From Ulva prolifera (lineage: Eukaryota > Chlorophyta > Ulvophyceae > Ulvales > Ulvaceae): a stretch of DNA of 64,000 bases. A program made the position numbers and the translations under genes. The stretch spans positions 806,001-870,000 of the forward strand of contig CM041200.1 in the NCBI GenBank assembly GCA_023078555.1, given 5' to 3'. Numbering within the stretch: the first letter of the stretch is position 1; the number at the start of each line of letters is the position of its first letter. This document shows positions 20,851 to 32,288 of this stretch, one piece after another. The notes under the pieces are model-generated. The model ran no database searches and had not been told where the DNA came from. It saw only the letters and a program-made list of their open reading frames with translations.

Positions 20851-21199
20851 TGTCAGAAAAGCTATCATTTGTGCAGGGCGGACGCGCAGTCCTCATTCAG
20901 GTCAGGTCAGGACAGCCAGCATCTCATACCTTCTGCGCACAGAGGTAGAACCGAGAGATGCTAAGGAAGAGTGCTAGTACCGGGAAACAGTAAGGAGAAT
21001 GGTTACAGTTCTCAGTGTGCACATGCTTATATGGTCACACTGAACACTCAAGGTTACGGCGGGAAACCCTCGCACGATCTCTCTCACTACATCGAGACGA
21101 TCCTAGCTGGCGGCTTACCCCTACACTGGATCCGCGGATCGTTCGTGCATGGGTGCACCTGTCACCACGCTGCTGCCCGCAGGCTCATGCATTGTGACA
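20851..21199 (+). repeat. Solo LTR1 inside copia B gag
   Basis: The LTR starts TGTCAGAAAAGC and ends CATTGTGACA. GCTGA occurs on both sides (20,846-20,850 and 21,200-21,204). There is no internal sequence, so it is a solo LTR left by recombination between LTRs of a former copia A-type insertion. Confidence 0.9.
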
Positions 21200-21387
21200 G
21201 CTGAGGCACAAGTTGCTGCGCTGCGAGCTATGGCTCAAGGCAATGCTGACCCTATCGCTGATCTCCATCCGCCTGGTACTGTAGTCGATGCTAATGCTAT
21301 TGTAGATGCAATGCGAGCTGTGTCTGTTCGTGAACCCGCGATAGACAAAGGCAAGGCCCCATCTTGGGATTTTGCAAGGGGCGAGAG
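21200..21387 (+). pseudogene. Copia B gag, second part
   Basis: Gag text resumes in frame after the solo LTR (EAQVAALRAMAQGNADPIAD) and reaches KGKAPSWDFARGE, where the copia A element begins. The KAPSWDF stretch corresponds to GKLPEWNY in copia A Gag, just before the conserved UBN2-type Gag domain. Confidence 0.75.
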
Positions 21388-21734
21388 TGTCAGAAATGCT
21401 TCATTCGCGCAAGTCAGACGCGCAGTGTTCATGCAGGTCATGTCAGGACAGCCAGTCTTCCATACCTTCTGCGCACAGAGGTAGAACCGAGGAACACTAA
21501 ACGGGGAGATGCTAATACCGTGAAACAGTAGAGCGAAAGGTACCAGATCATAGTGTGCACATCCTTATATGCACACTGAACACTCAAGGTTATGGCAGGA
21601 GACCCTCGCAGGATCTCCCTCGCTACACCGGGACAATCCCGCTGGCGGCTTACCCCTGCACGGGATCCGCAGATCAATTGTGCATGGGTGCACTTGTCAC
21701 CACACTGCTGCCCGCAGGCTCATGCATTGTGACA
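21388..21734 (-). repeat. Copia A 3' LTR (LTR1)
   Basis: This 347-base LTR is bounded by TGTCAG and TGTGACA on the plus strand. The purine tract of the minus-strand element adjoins its right side, making it the 3' LTR. Confidence 0.9.
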
Positions 21735-21746
21735 CTCCCCCATAAA
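21735..21746 (-). other. Copia A polypurine tract
   Basis: The minus strand reads TTTATGGGGGAG immediately before the 3' LTR, the same tract as at 51-62. Confidence 0.8.
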
Positions 21747-21811
21747 CCCTGCTACGTCTCCACTAGCTGGAGTTTATTACGAACTTCTTGCAAAGCAGGT
21801 CCGGGCAGCAC

Positions 21812-24800
21812 TTAAGTAAACACATCCGCTAACTGATCAACAATGTCAACCCATTCAACCTTAAGTTCATCCATCTGGACATATTCCCGCACTCGCAAGT
21901 GCCGCACACGAATGTGCTTAGATCTGTGAGTGGACACAGCATTCATAACCAAAATATTGGCACTCTTATTGTCACCCCACAGAGTCGGCTTATGTGGAAC
22001 CAGTTTCACATCAAAAAGCAACTGCTTCATCCACATCAACTCGTTGGCTGTTGCACTCATCGCAATGAGCTCAACTTGTGTTGTATTCCCAACAACTATA
22101 CTCTGCTTCTTCGAACGCCAGAGCACACAATTCCCATGCACCCGAACAACCATACCAGATACACTTTTCAGATCCGCAGAATTCGCAAAGTCTGCATCTG
22201 AGAAAGCCTCTAGCAAACACCCGTGTCCCTCAGAGCCTATATATTTTATTCCTAAATTCTTTGTGGACTGCAGGTATCTCAGTTGATGTTGCACGGCAGA
22301 CCAATGTTCCTTTAGAATACTAAACATGTGCCGGGCCAGGGATTGTGCCACATAGATCAGGTCAGGTCGTGTCACTCCTGCAATATACTGGCTGCTTCAT
22401 ACAGCACTCATGAACCTGGAATGCTCAGCAGCACTGGCTTTCTCCAGGTCAGGATGCTCTTTCACACTCCTTAGTTGTTGCCGCGGCACTAAGGGAGTGG
22501 GAGATTTGCGACAGTCAGACATACTATACTTTTCAAGCAAGTTTTGGATTTTGCTCCGTTGTGTCATGATGATTGTTTTGGCCTTGCGATCATGCATGAT
22601 CTCTGTGCCGAGTGCCCATGCAAGTTCACCCAGGTATCTGCCTTCGAATTTCGTGAGGATGATATCAACCAAATCCTGCAGCCCCGCAGAGCTGCTGAAA
22701 ATGAACAAGTCATCAACCCATAAAAATATCAAACAACGACCAGATGTTCTGACACACAGTCCGGGATCACTTTGTGCGCACACGAATCCCATCTCAGCTA
22801 AGACCTTAATTAAAGCTTTATGCCACTCGCGAGCAGCTTGCTTTAGGCCATACAAGGTTTTATGCAACCTCCATACATGTGCTGTCCCATCTGTGAAGAA
22901 CAGGGGCTGTTCAACAAACACTTCCTCCTCCAGCTCGCCATTCAGAAATGCACACTGAATATCTATGTGTCTAATCTCCAAATCTTCCTGAGCAGCAATT
23001 GACAGCAACACACGCAGTGTCGCATAACTACCAGCAGATGACCAAGTTTCAAAGAAGTCTATCCCTTCTATTTGAGAAAAACCACGAGCTACATATCTTG
23101 CCTTGTAACGCTGAATTTCACCCGCAGGCCCTCGCTTAATCTTAAGCACCCATTTGCCCGAGATAGCCCGTTTGCCCGCAGGCAGATAGCACAACCCGAA
23201 GGTTCCGTGCTCTCCCAGTGCATCTACCTCCTCCTGCATGGGACGCAGCCATGCATCCCTGTCTGCACCCGCGAGTGCTTTATGCAAAGAAGGCATATCA
23301 GGGTCGGAGGGCTTCTGCTTCCTGGCGGCAGCTGCTCTGCGCGACCCACGATGCTGAGCATTCTGCTGCTCGCCAGACTCCACATGCTGATGCTTCAGGC
23401 CTGCACAGGACACTCTGCAGTCAGCCGCGGCTGATGTGTCCTGATTGCAAGCTGAAACTTCAATAGCAGCTGCAACTGTTTCACTACTAGCAATGTCAGA
23501 GCCCGCAGGCTCATGCATATGTACAGATGCTACATCCGCAGCCGACGGAACAAGGCGTCTGCGTACAAGAGGGTTAATTTTAATACGAGGCAAGGCAGCT
23601 GGAATGGCCCTCACCTCATCAGGCAAATCAACCCCGACAGCGGCTGAGGGGTCCGGGACTTCTCCCCCCAATTCGGGCCCGGTCTCCACCTCATCAGGCT
23701 CATCCTCCCAGAAGGGCCTCGGCGCCTCAGCTCCTCGCAGGGGCTGAGCAACTGCTCCCGCGTTAGACGCTGAGGCCGCGGCCGAATTACTCCCGGAGCG
23801 GACCCGCTCAGCCTCCAGATTCTGATGGGCCGCAGCCTCCTCATCATCTGTCATGGTGTAGTCCATCCTCTGTTCATCGTCGTCATCGTAGATGCCGGGA
23901 CTGTCAGCATCATCCTCATCCATGCCGGACTGGGAAGAACTGGACGACAATTGAACAGGTAATGCAGCTTCTACACCAGGGTCGTGCAGAGCAGCGTTAC
24001 GTGTAACAACGTACTGTACAGTACGTGAGGGCACAGCCTCAGGGTGATGCACCTGACCGCGTACACGAGGGGGGACGGGGACGTCAAGGTGAGCCGCAAC
24101 TGTGGAATTCGCACGTGTGCGATGCAAAGCTACCCTGGCTACCTCCGGTGTGGCCCGAGCACGGTCACGCCGGATCACCCCCGCAGAGGAGCCAGCTCCA
24201 AACCGAGGAGAATACACGTCAGGACTGGGCTCGGGGTCGGCCTGCCGGAAGGTCATATCCATGACAGGAACCCTACCATGACCAGGGGGGGTGTGAAGCT
24301 GGTCACGCAGACGGCGCAACACTAACCCGTCATACGTGTGATCACTCATGAAAGGAGGGACATCACTATCAGTCACACGTTCATCCTCATTATCCCCCTC
24401 AAAGGCAACCGTGTAGGAGTTCGCAAACTCCGCAGGCTCCCTCTTGTCCACAACAGCGGACGCACCGTACTTACGTACGTGGCGGATCATCTGATCCGCA
24501 GTGCACATGACCTGGCGCACCACAAAAACCCTACCCCCAGGAACATGCTTGGCATACACGCGCTGCATGCTGGGGCCCAGCCCAGCCCCGACCAAGTGTG
24601 CAAGAATGCCCCTTTGGGACAGCTTCCGCAGCTTGTCATCCCTAGGGTACGCATACACTTCAACCCCCCACGGACGCTGCTGCCGCAGCAGATCTTGGAA
24701 CACCTCAACGGAGGTGTCTCTGAAAAAGACATAGGTATAGGGAATGATATCCCTGTCACAAGACCTCAACAAAAACTCGTCAAGCTCTGTCGTCGCAAGC

Positions 24801-25060
24801 AACTGATACTTGCGCTTTTCCTCATCCCTCAACCTATCGCGCTCGGCCTTTTTCATGCGCTTGTTCACCTTCTCAGCTTGCTCCACATCCGCAGATGCGT
24901 TGACAGCATGCTGAGCTTTCTGGGAGAATTTGTGCCAGTTTGTCATGGTACAACGCCGAGCACGGCGTGAGATTGTGACCATGGACAACACTGGCAAGGC
25001 ATTCAATCCACAGGAACAGAGGCAGGCCGCCCGCAAGCAGCACAGCAAGGAGTGCCTCAA
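21812..25060 (-). pseudogene. pol: Copia A pol, C-terminal part: integrase end, reverse transcriptase, RNase H
   Basis: After the integrase core comes a basic, coiled-coil-like stretch (KRMKKAERDRLRDEEKRKYQ) and a GVEVYAYPRDD segment. Reverse transcriptase follows, with GKWVLKIKRGPAGEIQRYKA, HIDIQCAFLNGELEEEV, LYGLKQAAREWH and catalytic WVDDLF. A TGA at 22,397-22,399 replaces a conserved codon in the FMSAV-x-SSQYIAG stretch, and the same frame continues as TRPDLIYVAQSLARH. RNase H then has DADFAN, VLWRSKKQS and ELIAMS, and the frame ends DQLADVFT. The frame is offset from the upstream integrase frame by a shift near 24,930. Confidence 0.88.
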
Positions 25061-26662
25061 AGGCGATTCCGGTCCTCCGTTCGATCATGCCGTTACAGCG
25101 ATGATCAGCTGTGGGGGTTGTGCGGTGAGTGATGCCGCGACGCCGGAGGTAGAGCATCAAGGCCTCGACCATGAACTCTCCTCCTTTGTCAGTGTGTAGG
25201 ATGCGCACACCCGGTTCACCTGGCTTCACCACATTCACCCGAATGCGCTCGATAATATAAGAGATCGTGGCCGCAGCCACACTCTTTATGCGCAGACCGA
25301 CCACGAAAGTATATCGGGTAAAGGCACACATCACAAACAAAACATATTTCACACCACCAATTCCTACTAGAGTGACAGGACCAGCTAAGTCGGCATGCAG
25401 TTGCTCGCCAGGGTACTTGGCCTGGCCCATGAGCTCACGATCATTGGCGGAGAAGTTGCCCGCGGGCACTTTGCCAATTCTGCAGCCATGACAACGATTC
25501 CCCATTGGCTCAGAATCAACCTTTAGACGTAAATCACCATGAAAATCAGCGTTGGCTTGCATACGCTTCAGAACCCACGTGGACTGGTGAAAAGACAAAT
25601 GCGCTAAGAAAGCAGGTTCCAGCAAGTATGCATCATGGGGGACCTCAGCTCCCCCAGCATTGGGTCGCTTCAGGTCAACAGCCGCAGCTGCCACGTGATG
25701 CCACTGCTGCTGGTCCTCTATCACAGAGGTTGGACTACTCTGGTTGGACCAGACCACCCGCCTGTTGACAGGTTGACCAACAAGAACAGGTTTGGTATCA
25801 ACACTAATTTTGAACGCAAATACGGGGTGACCATCTTCGTCAAGCTCCTGGTATTCAACATCATCGACAATACCAGTAGCCATGTCACCAAGACCAGGAA
25901 CATACAGCACACTCCTACGCGTATCCAAGAACATCTGCTCATGCCTCAGACCCATTGTACTAAGCAGATTGTATGGACATTCAGGGGCATAGTAAACACC
26001 AGGGATTTCCACATCCAAAGGATGCTTGTTCTCATGCTTATCAACATAAATACCCATGTTCGCCTGAATGGTTCCCCTGCCCATGATAGGGAGCTGGCCT
26101 GGTCCCGCGGGATTGGCAGTCCTCTGACACGGACCGTACTCAGTAAACATCTCACGATTTCCTACAATATGAGTGTCCGAACCACTATCAATGATTATAT
26201 TCCAAGGCAGAGACGCGTCAGGAGTTGGATACTTTTCAGGCATTTCTACGGCACAAACATCTTTGGCCGCAGCCTGTTTGCGTTGGGGGCAATTCGCACG
26301 CAAATGTCCCTTCTTCTTGCAGAAGAAACAGGTCCTGGTCTCCTCACGAAGAGCCTGGCCAGCCGCGAGAGCGGCGACCACAGGACCGTCACCACGGGGC
26401 TGCTTGCGCCAGCCATGGCCTGGTTTGCCCGCGGGCGCCCCAGACCTAGCCTGCAGCCGTTGTTGCTTGAGCAAGTCGGCATGCTCAGTCAGACGTGAAA
26501 TGATTACGTGTGGGGAAGAATGGAGAACTTCGCCGCGCACAGCGTTGAACTCCTCCCCCACTTCTAACAGTTTCAAACGAAGCCATCGCTGGCCCACATC
26601 GACACCCAGTGCCTCCATTTGAGTGTAGACACTCATCACATCACCACAGTAAGACGCGTTAT
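24873..26662 (-). pseudogene. gag-pol: Copia A gag C terminus, zinc knuckle, protease and integrase core
   Basis: The frame resumes Gag at about ASYCGDVMSVYTQMEALGVD, directly at the gypsy 2 boundary. It contains a CCHC zinc knuckle (CFFCKKKGHLRANC), an aspartic protease (IIDSGSDTHIVG), a pre-integrase zinc segment (H-x-H ... CHGCRIGK) and the integrase core with D, D, E residues (HADLAGP, LHTDKGGEF, NGMIERR). Near 24,930 the reading frame shifts to the one used by reverse transcriptase. The start at 26,639 (GTG) is only where the present frame opens; the true Gag start is at 35,575 or slightly downstream. Confidence 0.88.
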
Positions 26663-26880
26663 TGTCGTGGACTAGCTATGTAATTGAGCCATGCTCGTTG
26701 CTAGCATTGCTCGAGCCAGCGCAGCTGCGCGCAAATGCACTCACGCTGCGTGCATACGTCTGCACATGCATGCATGCACGACTGTGTGCTCAGCCGTGCC
26801 ATCAGCTCTGATGCACGCTTGTCTCTGCACTGCTTGGTGTAGTTGCAGTGCTCATAAGCCTTCTCATCCTTGAGGAAGCT
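26663..26880 (+). repeat. Gypsy 2 5' LTR block
   Basis: The block starts TGTCGTGGACTAGCTATG and ends CCTTGAGGAAGCT. It matches 34,467-34,687 with only a few differences and contains the palindromic CATGCATGCATG run. Confidence 0.8.
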
Positions 26881-27179
26881 CGGCTTTTTGGTGGCTGGAA
26901 CTTTCAAGTGCGTATGCGATCTCTGTTTGTGTGACCGGAGGTCGATTCCTTCTGAATTTTTGAACAGTCTGTACTGGCAGCGGTGTCCGCGCGAGTTCAG
27001 GCACTGGCCAACGTCAGCACTGGTTCGTCCTCGTCGACGTCCGCACCATATGCATCCGGCACCAGCCTGCGCCCTTTGGTCACAGACATTGATCTGCTTG
27101 ACTTCACTAGTGGGTTGCCGCGTGCATCGTCCGGCTTGCCGGCGCACCACCTTCCGGTGTCGGCGGTGATGCCGCGCGT
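26881..27179 (+). other. Gypsy 2 leader
   Basis: The region from the LTR block to the first Gag-like frame holds no clear primer-binding site. An open frame from 26,983 runs into the Gag region in a different frame. Confidence 0.4.
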
Positions 27180-28848
27180 GTGCCTTCGCAGGCCTCATGT
27201 GCGTCTCCGGCGCCTGCCGCGGCATCAAAGCCACCGGCACCAGGTGCAGCTGCGATTGTCCACACGGAAGACACAGGCACACGAGCGGAGGCTAAAGCTT
27301 CGTTGGAGGCTGCTGGTATCACCTCGGACGCCGCTGTTACAGAACTCATGACCATGCTCGATTCCGCGGACGATGAGAAAAATCCTACCAAACGCCTAGC
27401 TTTGGCTGAGTTTTGGGGGGAAACTTTAGTGGACAAGTCGTTGCAATTTGTGCACGGCGTCACGGACGTTGGTGACTGGCTGGCGCGCGCCCACGACTTC
27501 TGTGAAATTTCGCGCATTTGCTGCACGGTTGCCGGGGGTGATTTCGGACAGGTGGATACATGACCGCTTGTTGGCCATGTTCCCTGTGGAATTCCACGTG
27601 CGCCTGAGCGCGTCCAGCGATGCGAATCGCACCCCGGACACCTTGCTGCGTTTAGTGCGGTCCACGCTCGGTCGCGTTTTCCATACTGTGGCTCGCAAAC
27701 ACTTGCTTGAGCAGGGCATCACAGAGACATCCGACGAGTACAACTTGGGAGATCTAGAGCCCATTCGTGCGTTGTGCCATATGCTTGATCGTGAGCAAGC
27801 CGAACACTCAGCACAGCCCCGGCGTGCCCCTTCGGTAGCTGCGTCTGCGGCTGTCGCCGCGAGCGGTCCTGCTCCGACAGAGCGGGGCACTCCCACCGGG
27901 CGCGGCAGAGGTCGCGGCCATGGCCGTGGCAGTGGTCGTTGTGATCGCGACCCTGGCCCGCGTTGGGACCAGCCAAACGCGAACCAACCAGTCCAGCAAG
28001 GTTTCTCCCCTGACATGCTTATGGCATCTGATCCGCAGATGTCAGTCAACACCAATGCTCTGAGCGCGCACATGTCCACTGCAATCGTGGCAGCGGTGAA
28101 TTCGCATGCCCTCCAGCACGGCCGCTCCCCAGCCGTTGGGCCCACCGTGTGGCCGCTTAAAGACCATTGAGAGATGTTGGCAGCGAGCGTGGAGCCGGCA
28201 GCAAAGCCAGGCCATGCTTCGGTTGCTGCCGCCACGTGCTCCCGCAGCACAGTTGAGTTCAGCCCTACTGCCCGCAAACGCTCATATGATCCTGAGGAGC
28301 AGCCTCGTACCATATCAGCGCAGCCTCCAGTGGAAGTGCCGTTGAAGAGTCTGGACGCCACGGCTCCCACGCCTGTCCTGGATGCGCCTTCGGCACTCCC
28401 GACAATTGCGAATGATGTGGAGTCCTCTGCCCCTTCTGGCGCGGATGACCGCGCAGCTACGGCGGGGGGGCGCAAAGGCAGACGTAACAAGCGCACAAAG
28501 ACGCCCTCCCCTGCTAGCGTCAGCAGCTCGCACGGCGACACTACTGATGCTCTTGCTCAGAATTCTCAGGATGGGGTCACTGCCCCTCCCGTGGGTGCCA
28601 AAGAAGTGCACCCAGCCCGCCTAGCGCGGAAGCCGTCGGCACGCCGGCCCAATTTGCAGGCGGACCGCGGGGAAGTGTGTGATGAGCAGGACTCCGACAC
28701 GGTCTCCGCACGCCGAGCGCACCTCGATGAGTTCCATCGCGAAATGGCATATCGTAAAGTGCCCACGCGTGTGTACACAGATGCGAGCAATTCTGCAGTC
28801 TACGGTCACCCTTTCTCTGGCAGAGCTGGCTGCGCTCGCCGTGCATGA
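27180..28848 (+). pseudogene. gag: Gypsy 2 gag, disrupted
   Basis: Gag-like text runs from 27,180 (KRLALAEFWGE, VTDVGDWLARAHDFCE). It shifts frame near 27,510 to GVISDRWIHDRLLAMFPVEF, then reaches an RG-rich segment (GRGRGRGHGRGSGR) and a TGA at 28,168-28,170. The same frame continues to 28,848. The RG-rich tract probably binds nucleic acid in place of a zinc knuckle. At least one frameshift and one stop inactivate it. Confidence 0.65.
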
Positions 28849-29709
28849 ACGACTTGTGACGCTCCTTGTGCAACTTGCCGAGACGCTGCGTAAAGCGGAC
28901 GATGCTCATGCGCTCGACGGCCCACGCAAACGCGTTGATGCTGTCCTGGCTGCCGCACTCCGTCGAGTCGTGACTGCCCATGCCGGCGCCACTCCGGACA
29001 CGATGAAAGTGTTGGCTACTGCCATTTCCACGTGCGCTGACACCGCTAGGGTCTGTGGACCAAGATACTCTGTTCCAGCGCAGAATGGACAAAAGTGCCG
29101 GGCAAGACGACCAACTTTAAAGACCGTTCGCTGGAATGCGGAAGTGCACGGGGTTCTTGACATCTCAGGTCCCCCGCGCCGGCGCGCCAAATCACCCTCA
29201 GGGGTTGAAAGTCGCTTTCGATGAGGGCTCAGAACTCAATACCATCACCAAATCTGCTTGGCAGAAGCACAAAGCAGACTGGGAAAAGGGTCACCCTGCG
29301 TTCAATGACAACCATGATATTGGCAAACCTCATGGTGTTAAAATGCAGCAGCCTGTCACCCTCACTGGTTTTCATGGGGACGCAACGCGGCATGACCATA
29401 TGGTTCTAATTCACTTGCGTCTTGGTTGTTACTGCGCCCTGTAGTGTTGTGCTATCCAGTGTATTGTACGCTCGTCGACGTCGCCCCGGCAGATGTTGTC
29501 CTCGGACTTGGGTTCCGCAGGAAATTCAATGCCCCATATCCGCCGGCATACCCTTTGTCGCAGTCAATGGGAGTTACTTCCATCTGCCTGGGCGTGCCGA
29601 AAGGATATGGGCTGTATTCCCCTAAAGGGCTTCAAAATCTGTTTCGGGGCCGCGACCCCACTGATGCTGGGTTCTGCCAGATTCTCCATCTCCAGACCCC
29701 CTGGATGAC
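28849..29709 (+). pseudogene. Gypsy 2 protease region
   Basis: Frames at 28,679-29,224, 29,136-29,444 and 29,426-29,779 each carry parts of one product. LKVAFDEGSELNTITKSAWQ has the position and surroundings of a retroviral-type aspartic protease, but with DEG where D-T/S-G is usual. The following ADVVLGLGF resembles the ILG-type second protease motif. Two or more frameshifts separate the pieces. Confidence 0.55.
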
Positions 29710-30800
29710 ATGGAATGTTACCGGCAAACGCCTCACGCCCACGCAACTCAGTGGAGCCGTCACCGATGCATCTCAATGACTGAGTTGAGAGTGTCTGCAC
29801 GGCGCTGGGTCCGCTCGTTTAAAGACCCGTCCCCCACAAATGCTACATTGGCAGGTGTTTTCGATAGCATTTCAAAGGGGACATACAACTTTTCCATGGA
29901 CTCTCAGGGCTGTGCCCTTGTGGATATGTCCTTAGGCAGCAAAGCCTTCTGCAAGCCATGCTTGCCCTTCATCATTACACCAGCCATCGACGGTGGTGAT
30001 TTAGTGGGTGATGAGTTCGCCCACGTCAACTCGTGTTGCAGGTCGCACACGATGTGTGACATGCCTGAGGAGGGGGAGGACACTGCGACACAATCGTCGT
30101 TACGTGTGCCTGACCCTTCACACGACCAGGCGCTAGGTTTTGACCCTGGCGCAATTCCGGAGGAGCACCGCATACTCATCGAGGCTGCACCTCCCGGAAA
30201 TAATTTCACGGAACTGCCGAAATCTACAGCAGCTTCATGCGCGGAGAATTCAGGCGTGCCCCGCACATTCTGTAGGCGTACTCAGTATCACCTGAGGCAA
30301 AGACAATTGCGCACAGAAGAGTCTATCCGCCGAGCCGCGGTCGAGAAAGCACAACTCGCCAGTGCCACAGCAGAGGTAGCTCAAGTCACGAGCGACCAGC
30401 TCACAGACAAGCAGACTCAAGAGCTGCAAGCTCTGATTGAAAAGCACAAGGACCAGATCTCTTGGGACCCTAATGACATTGGGTGCCTATCTGAGGATTA
30501 CAAGGAGTTCTACCTCCAGATTCCCACGGAGGAAGGTGCCAAATGTAAGCAGAGGCCTTACAGGCTCTCATACAAAGAATTCGAAGCGTTCAAAACGCAA
30601 GTGTCCCTGCTCTTGCAGCAGGAAGTTATAAAGAAAGCTGACGGTCCAACCGACTTTCTCTCTCCGGTGCTATTTGTGCCAAAGCCACGTAAGCCGGACG
30701 AGCTGCGTATGTGCGTAGACTTCCGCAAATTGAATGCTGTGTCGAAGCGCGACTACCATGCCCTCCCGCATATCTGTGACCTGCTGTCAAGACGCGTGTT
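29710..30800 (+). pseudogene. pol: Gypsy 2 reverse transcriptase, N-terminal part
   Basis: The frame contains the linker LQALIEKHKDQISWDPND and the reverse transcriptase start: KCKQRPYRLSYKEFEA, FLSPVLFVPKPRKPDELR and CVDFRKLNAVSKRDYHALP. It breaks after ICDLLSR, where the SINE-like insert begins. The fingers and first palm motifs are typical of Ty3/gypsy. Confidence 0.85.
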
Positions 30801-31118
30801 AGTCTCATCGAGTGTGCACAGGGGTTAATGCGCGTGCTTGAGCTGGTAAGCATGCTGACTGTGCATGATGACGTGGAGGGGAGCGTACCTTGCCATCGCG
30901 TAAAGTCGCATGGCAGAAATGAAAGAAAGAATTGAACCGGTGACCTCATGAGTACACTCGACATGCTCTAACCACTGGGGCTCACCTGAAGCAACGAGTC
31001 CTTTGTTAGATGACGCCTCCCTTGATTATGTCATCTATATTCTTGGATCCCCAGATATGGATATCCCACAACACCTGCTGTGGGATAGGTGTTGTGGGAT
31101 ATCCATATCCATAATCCA
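30801..31118 (-). mobile_element. tRNA-derived SINE-like insertion in gypsy 2 reverse transcriptase
   Basis: About 318 bases separate the two halves of the reverse transcriptase palm (DLLSR and MSGCKYF). On the minus strand it contains GAGCCCCAGTGGTTAGAGC (30,965-30,983), an A box, and CCGGTTCAATTC (30,929-30,940), a B box. They have tRNA-like spacing and a variable-loop-like AGGTC between. The T stem does not pair properly, so it is not a functional tRNA gene. A long hairpin lies at the other end. No target duplication is visible. Confidence 0.65.
31055..31108. repeat. 22-base-arm perfect hairpin in the SINE-like insert
   Basis: The left arm (31,055-31,076, starting ATATGGATATCCCAC) and right arm (31,087-31,108) are exact reverse complements around a 10-base loop. 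It may be a separate small insertion or the tail of the SINE-like element. Confidence 0.85.
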
Positions 31119-31940
31119 TGTCCGGCTGTAAATACTTCACAGCCCTGGATTTGACCTGGGGATTCTGGGCCCTTCCAGTGGTCGAACAGGATCAGCACAA
31201 AACGGCCTTTACGGACCCCGATGGAGAAGTTTATGTCTGGACAAAGGCTCCTATGGGTCTCTCCAACTCGCCTCCTGCCTTCCAACGTCTCATGAGTCAT
31301 GGCACATGTGCTGAGTGATATCAAAGGCGTGTCAGTCTACATAGACAACATCACAATCTTCTCCAAGACATGGCAGGAGCACCTCCGCATTCTTGCCAGG
31401 GTGTTTGAGAGACTGCGTAAGTCAGATCTGAAGGTTAAATATGCCAAATGCGTCTGGGCAGCTGCAGAGTGCAGAGTACTGGGCTCTATTGTCAGTGAGG
31501 CCGGCATTGCGCCCGATCCTGACAAAGTGGCTGCGGTGAACAAGCTGCCGGTGCCTCGAAATGTTGCGGACGTTCGCAGCTTCTTGGGTGCCACTGAATA
31601 TTTCCACGAGCGCATACAAGCGTATGCGGACAAGTCAGCACCTTTGAGGGCGCTGCTGAAAAAGAACGTGCAGTTCATCTGGTCTGAGGAATGCCAGCGC
31701 GCCTTTGAGCAGCTAAAAGCAGACCTCGTGTCTCCGGCGTGCTTACGCATGCCAGACCCAGAACGACCGTTCATTCTCACCACAGACTGGTCCAAACTAG
31801 CTGTTGGTGCGGTTTTGAGCCAGATCCAGCCAGAGGATCCTGCAGATCAGGACTCTGCAGAGAAAGAGTATGTCATAGCGTACTCTAGCAGATATCTGAA
31901 CCAAGCTGAGAGCCATTATGCTCCCACGGAAGGAGAGTGC
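31119..31940 (+). pseudogene. pol: Gypsy 2 reverse transcriptase C terminus and RNase H start
   Basis: Text resumes with CKYFTALDLTWGFWALPV and KAPMGLSNSPPAFQRLM. It shifts frame near 31,300 to the catalytic block VSVYIDNITIFSKTW, where YIDN stands in place of Y-x-DD. The connection domain follows, then RNase H (FILTTDWSKLAVGAVLSQ, YLNQAESHYAPTEGEC), where a solo LTR1 interrupts it. The altered YxDD box would impair the polymerase even without the frameshifts. Confidence 0.85.
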
Positions 31941-32288
31941 TGTCAGAAAAGCTATCATTTGTGCAGGTCAGGACGCGCAGTCCTTATTCAGGTCAGGTCA
32001 GGACAGCCAGCATCTCATACCTGCTGCGCACAGAGGTAGAACCGAGAGATGCTGAAGGGGAGTGCTAGTACCGGGAAACAGTAAAGAGAATGGTTACAGA
32101 TCTCAGTGTGCACATGCTTATATGCACACTGAACACTCAAGGTTACGGCGGGAAACCCTCGCACGATCTCTCTCACTACATCGAGACAATCCTAACTGGC
32201 GGCTTACCCCTACACTGGATCCGCGGATCGTCCGTGCATGGGTGCACCTGTCACCACGCTGCTGCCCGCAGGCTCATGCATTGTGACA
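31941..32288 (+). repeat. Solo LTR1 inside gypsy 2 RNase H
   Basis: The LTR runs TGTCAGAAAAGC to CATTGTGACA, with AGTGC on both sides (31,936-31,940 and 32,289-32,293). The RNase H frame reads through if the LTR and one AGTGC are ignored. It shows copia A-type activity after gypsy 2 had inserted. Confidence 0.92.

Noticed and set aside
22410-24970. Several plus-strand frames of 77 to 210 codons
   Set aside because: They are opposite-strand shadows of the copia A pol frame.
30929-30985. Functional tRNA gene
   Set aside because: A and B boxes are present but the T stem does not pair and no acceptor stem can be formed, so it is better read as a tRNA-derived SINE head.
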